Assembly (NCBI RefSeq): GCF_900019265.1
Contig: NZ_CYGX02000005.1
Coordinates: forward strand, 186,001 to 250,000
DNA: 64,000 nt
Direction of reading: 5' to 3'
Source of the DNA: Paraburkholderia ribeironis
GTDB lineage: Bacteria; Pseudomonadota; Gammaproteobacteria; Burkholderiales; Burkholderiaceae
Below are positions 61,042-64,000 of this stretch, piece by piece. A program made the translations under genes and the position numbers. The notes below the pieces were generated by a model. It was not told where the DNA came from and searched no databases. It saw nothing but the letters and a program-made list of their open reading frames with translations. Numbering within the stretch: position 1 is the first letter of the stretch; every line of letters begins with the position of its first letter.

Positions 61042-64000
61042 ATGGATGCACCCCAGACCGCGCCCTCCACCGCCGAGTTTCTCGCCTCGGTGGAAATTCT
61101 CTCGCCGTTTTCGCGCGATGAGATCGAGCGTCTTGCCGACTATGCGCAGGCCCGCTTCTATTCGTTCGGCGAAACGGTCTGCTCCGCAGGGGAGGTAGCC
61201 GACGGTCTTTACGTGGTGCGCACGGGCTCGGTACGCATCTTCACGGAGGAGCACGGCAAGGAAGTCAGCGTAGGCGTGCGCAAGTCCGGCGAGATCTTCG
61301 CCGACATCGCGATGTTGCGCACGTACGTGCACGAAGCGTCGGTGCGGGCGTCCGCGAAAACCGAGTTGCTGTTCATTCCGCGCACTGCGATCGAACCCGT
61401 GATAACCGGCAACGAGGCCGCGTTGGCGTTCGTTGCGAGCTACGTGGCGATCAATTCCGCGGGCGGCTTCGTCGCGCAGCTATTTGATTTGCGCGGCAAG
61501 CTGAATAAAGCCGAACTCGAGGAATATGTGCGCAGCGTCGGCGTCAAACGGGTGGCCGCCGGCAAGGAGATTCTCAAGCAGGACGGACGCGAAGACCGGC
61601 GGCTTTACGTGGTGCGGCAAGGCTCAGTGCGCATCGTGCGGCACGAGGAAGGCCACGACTACACGCTCGCGACGCTCGGCGAAGGCGAGATCTTCGGCGA
61701 GAAAGCATGCCTGATGCGCCAGGAACAGATGGCGTCGGCCGTCGCGGCGACCGACACGCGGCTGCTGGTGATTCCGGAGCGCACGGTTCATTTCATCCTC
61801 GAACGCAATCCGAAGCTGCGCGAAGTGCTCGACGAGCGCATTCGTTACGGCGACCGCGAATTGCAGCGGCAAAAGCGGCTCGAACAGCGGCGCAAGTTGC
61901 CGTTGATGCTCGACTTGCAGAGCAAACCCGAGTTCGGCGAGAAGGTGATCAAGCGCTTCGCATTGGTCGAACAGGCCGAAGAAATGGACTGTGGTGCCGC
62001 GTGCCTCGCGATGGTGTGCCGCCACTACAGCATACCGATGACGCTCGGCAAATTGCGCGAGCTCGCCAACGTCACGACCCAGGGCGCGACACTCGACAGC
62101 CTCGCACGCGCCGGCGAATCGCTCGGCTTTACCGCACGCGGCGTGCAATGCACGTTCGATTCGTTGCGCGGCTTCGAGCTGCCGTTCATCGTGCATTGGG
62201 AGGGCTATCACTACGTCGTCGTGTACGGGCTCTCGAAGGAGTACGTGTGGGTCGCGGACCCGGCGCTCGGCTTCAGGAAATTGACCGTTGAAGATTTCGA
62301 GCGCGGCTGGAGCGGGACCTGTCTGCTGTTCACCGGCGGACCGCAGCTATTGCAGATGTCGGCGGCGCGCTCGCCGTGGATCCGCTTTGTTGGCTACCTC
62401 AAGCCGTACCGGAAGATTCTCGGCCATCTGTTTCTCGCGACCTTCGTGATTCAGGTGCTAGGCGTGATTCCACCGCTGATCATCCAGAACATTCTCGACG
62501 GCGTGATCGTGCATCAGAACGTCAGCCTGCTGCATCTGCTGATCGGCGGGCTGATCATCTCCAACGTGTTTTCGCAGTTGATGTCGACGATTCGCGCGTA
62601 TCTCGCCAACTTCATGGTGCGCAACATGGACTTCGCGATGATGTCGCAGTTCTTCAGGCACACCATGTCGTTGCCGTTCTCGTTCTTCGCGAAGCGCAAG
62701 ACCGGCGATATCTTCGCGCGCTTCCAGGAGAACCAGACGATCCGCGCGTTCCTCACCGAATCCACCGTCACCACTGCGCTGAACTTGCTGATGGTGTTCA
62801 TCTACTTCACGATCATGTTCGTCTACAACGTGAAGATGACCCTGGTGCTGATCGCCTTCGTGATTCCGATCATGGCGCTGACCGCGTTGGCCACGCCGAA
62901 GATCAAGGCCTACGCGCGCGAAGTATTCACCGCGTCGACCGACTCGAAGTCGTTTCTGATGGAAGCGCTCGCCGGCGTGGAGACCGTCAAGGGCATGGGT
63001 ATCGAACGGCCGGTGCGTTTGCGCTGGGAGAAGAAGTACGCGAAGGCGCTCGAAGTGCAGTATCGCGCACATGCGTTCAACATTCTGGTCGGGGCGGGCA
63101 GCCAGTTGCTGAACGCCGCGACCACGATCGCGATTCTGTGGGTCGGAGCGAATCTGGTGTTGGCGCGCGAACTGACGATTGGCCAGTTGATCGCGTTCAA
63201 TGCGTTCATGGGCAGCGTGCTGGGTCCGTTGATGGGACTGGTCGGCTTGTGGAGCATGCTCAACGATGCGGGCGTGGCGATGGAGCGACTCGGCGATGTG
63301 CTCGACATCGAGCCCGAACAGAAGCCGCAGGATTTGCCTTCGAGGGTGATGCTGCCGGAGCTGCAAGGCGAGATCAGCCTGAGCGGCGTGTATTTCCGCT
63401 ACGGCGAAAACGACTCGGCGTACGTGCTGGAGAACATCAGCTTCGACATCAAGCCTGGCGAACTGGTGGCGATCGTCGGGCGCAGCGGCTCGGGCAAGAC
63501 CACGCTCGCAAAGTTGCTGGTCGGCTTCTACGCGCCGACCGAAGGAAAGATGACCATCGACGGCTACGATCTCGGCGTGGTCGACAAGGCCTATTACCGC
63601 GCGCAGATCGGCTACGTGATGCAAAGCAATCTGCTGTTCTCCGGCACGATTGCGGAGAACATCGCGAGCGGCGACGATGCGCCCGAGCGGCGCCGCATCG
63701 AAGAAGTGGCGAAGATGGCCGACGCGCACGCGTTCATCAGCAAGATGCCGCTCGGCTACGAGCAGATTGTCGGCGAACGCGGGATAGGTCTGTCCGGTGG
63801 ACAGATTCAGCGGCTGTGCATTGCGCGCGCACTGTATCACGATCCACGTCTGCTCGTGTTCGACGAAGCGACCTCGGCGCTCGATTCGCAGTCGGAAAGC
63901 AATATCCTCGGCAATATGCACGACATTCTGAAAGGGCGTACGGCGGTGATCATCGCGCATCGGCTGAGCACGATCATGCGGGCGGACAAGATTCTCGTGC
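61042..64000 (+). CDS. C39-peptidase ABC exporter with two cyclic-nucleotide-binding domains (3' end missing)
   Basis: Open from ATG 61042 to the window edge, 986 residues visible. Two cNBD/Crp-like domains (about 24-122 and 165-265) precede a C39 peptidase (about 300-435) with catalytic Cys317 (EEMDCGAACLAM), His390 (EGYHYVVV) and Asp406 (ADPALG). A six-helix exporter domain (about 450-730) and an ATPase follow: Walker A GRSGSGKTT (Lys819), signature LSGGQ (from 917), Walker B LLVFDEA (Asp941, Glu942). Predicted to cleave after GG and export the peptides. Few residues are missing. Confidence 0.92.
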   Translation, partial: MDAPQTAPSTAEFLASVEILSPFSRDEIERLADYAQARFYSFGETVCSAGEVADGLYVVRTGSVRIFTEEHGKEVSVGVRKSGEIFADIAMLRTYVHEASVRASAKTELLFIPRTAIEPVITGNEAALAFVASYVAINSAGGFVAQLFDLRGKLNKAELEEYVRSVGVKRVAAGKEILKQDGREDRRLYVVRQGSVRIVRHEEGHDYTLATLGEGEIFGEKACLMRQEQMASAVAATDTRLLVIPERTVHFILERNPKLREVLDERIRYGDRELQRQKRLEQRRKLPLMLDLQSKPEFGEKVIKRFALVEQAEEMDCGAACLAMVCRHYSIPMTLGKLRELANVTTQGATLDSLARAGESLGFTARGVQCTFDSLRGFELPFIVHWEGYHYVVVYGLSKEYVWVADPALGFRKLTVEDFERGWSGTCLLFTGGPQLLQMSAARSPWIRFVGYLKPYRKILGHLFLATFVIQVLGVIPPLIIQNILDGVIVHQNVSLLHLLIGGLIISNVFSQLMSTIRAYLANFMVRNMDFAMMSQFFRHTMSLPFSFFAKRKTGDIFARFQENQTIRAFLTESTVTTALNLLMVFIYFTIMFVYNVKMTLVLIAFVIPIMALTALATPKIKAYAREVFTASTDSKSFLMEALAGVETVKGMGIERPVRLRWEKKYAKALEVQYRAHAFNILVGAGSQLLNAATTIAILWVGANLVLARELTIGQLIAFNAFMGSVLGPLMGLVGLWSMLNDAGVAMERLGDVLDIEPEQKPQDLPSRVMLPELQGEISLSGVYFRYGENDSAYVLENISFDIKPGELVAIVGRSGSGKTTLAKLLVGFYAPTEGKMTIDGYDLGVVDKAYYRAQIGYVMQSNLLFSGTIAENIASGDDAPERRRIEEVAKMADAHAFISKMPLGYEQIVGERGIGLSGGQIQRLCIARALYHDPRLLVFDEATSALDSQSESNILGNMHDILKGRTAVIIAHRLSTIMRADKILV

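Noticed and set aside
62458..63960. 500-codon minus-strand frame opposite the ABC exporter
   Set aside because: The plus strand encodes intact Walker A, signature and Walker B motifs in one continuous frame.

Overview
The window is GC-rich, densely coded DNA from a betaproteobacterium, most likely Paraburkholderia or Burkholderia. This rests on gene content: an L-fuconate dehydratase beside an RbsABC-type transporter, two DUF4148 proteins, a TAXI binding protein, many GntR/IclR/RpiR-controlled catabolic cassettes, and NodT-type outer-membrane lipoproteins. There are no rRNA or tRNA genes, no CRISPR array and no intact insertion sequence.

Layout. (1) 1-1.0 kb: the 3' end of an unknown gene and two small hypotheticals. 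(2) 1.1-7.2 kb: L-fuconate dehydratase, a divergent FadR-type regulator with a palindromic operator over its -10 box, and a complete sugar ABC transporter ending in a strong terminator. (3) 7.6-14.6 kb: AI-2E-type permease, OMP/HlyD/DUF2955 efflux operon, small K+ channel, and SulP transporter. (4) 14.8-16.5 kb: small envelope proteins. (5) 16.6-24.9 kb: a second sugar/polyol ABC cassette split across divergent operons, with a dehydrogenase, an RpiR regulator and two overlapping IclR regulators. (6) 25.1-29.7 kb: metallohydrolase, FAD monooxygenase, DUF2783 protein and MFS transporter, probably aromatic catabolism. (7) 29.7-34.2 kb: an AT-richer accessory segment with a decayed two-partner-secretion exoprotein and a CsgG/DUF4810/GNA1162 lipoprotein operon, bounded by a roughly 50-bp direct repeat, then an MFS gene. 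(8) 34.3-43.4 kb: TAXI binding protein, P450, two DUF4148 genes and a CcdA/TlpA thiol-redox pair. Three of these promoters share an identical three-part module. (9) 43.6-45.5 kb: a DHA2 efflux pump and a DUF3303 protein.

(10) 45.8-64.0 kb is the most interesting part. Four intact small genes encode peptides whose first 26 residues follow one pattern, I-(K/R)-D-L ... L-D-x-x-A-M-x-A-V-x-G-G, with GG always at residues 25-26; a fifth, diverged gene is frameshifted. The same region encodes a Ser/Thr kinase, a caspase-like/FGE-sulfatase protein, two tandem DUF4399 proteins, a TolC/NodT outer-membrane protein, a double-FHA membrane protein, an HlyD adaptor, a cytoplasmic parvulin and, running off the window end, an ABC exporter with two cyclic-nucleotide-binding domains and a C39 (double-glycine) peptidase. 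The two most similar peptide genes lie in inverted orientation on either side of the kinase/caspase/DUF4399 block, each behind a -24/-12 (sigma-54) promoter. My inference is a sigma-54-controlled, phospho- and cyclic-nucleotide-gated type I secretion system for double-glycine peptides. The parts are visible in the sequence; the connection between them is inferred.
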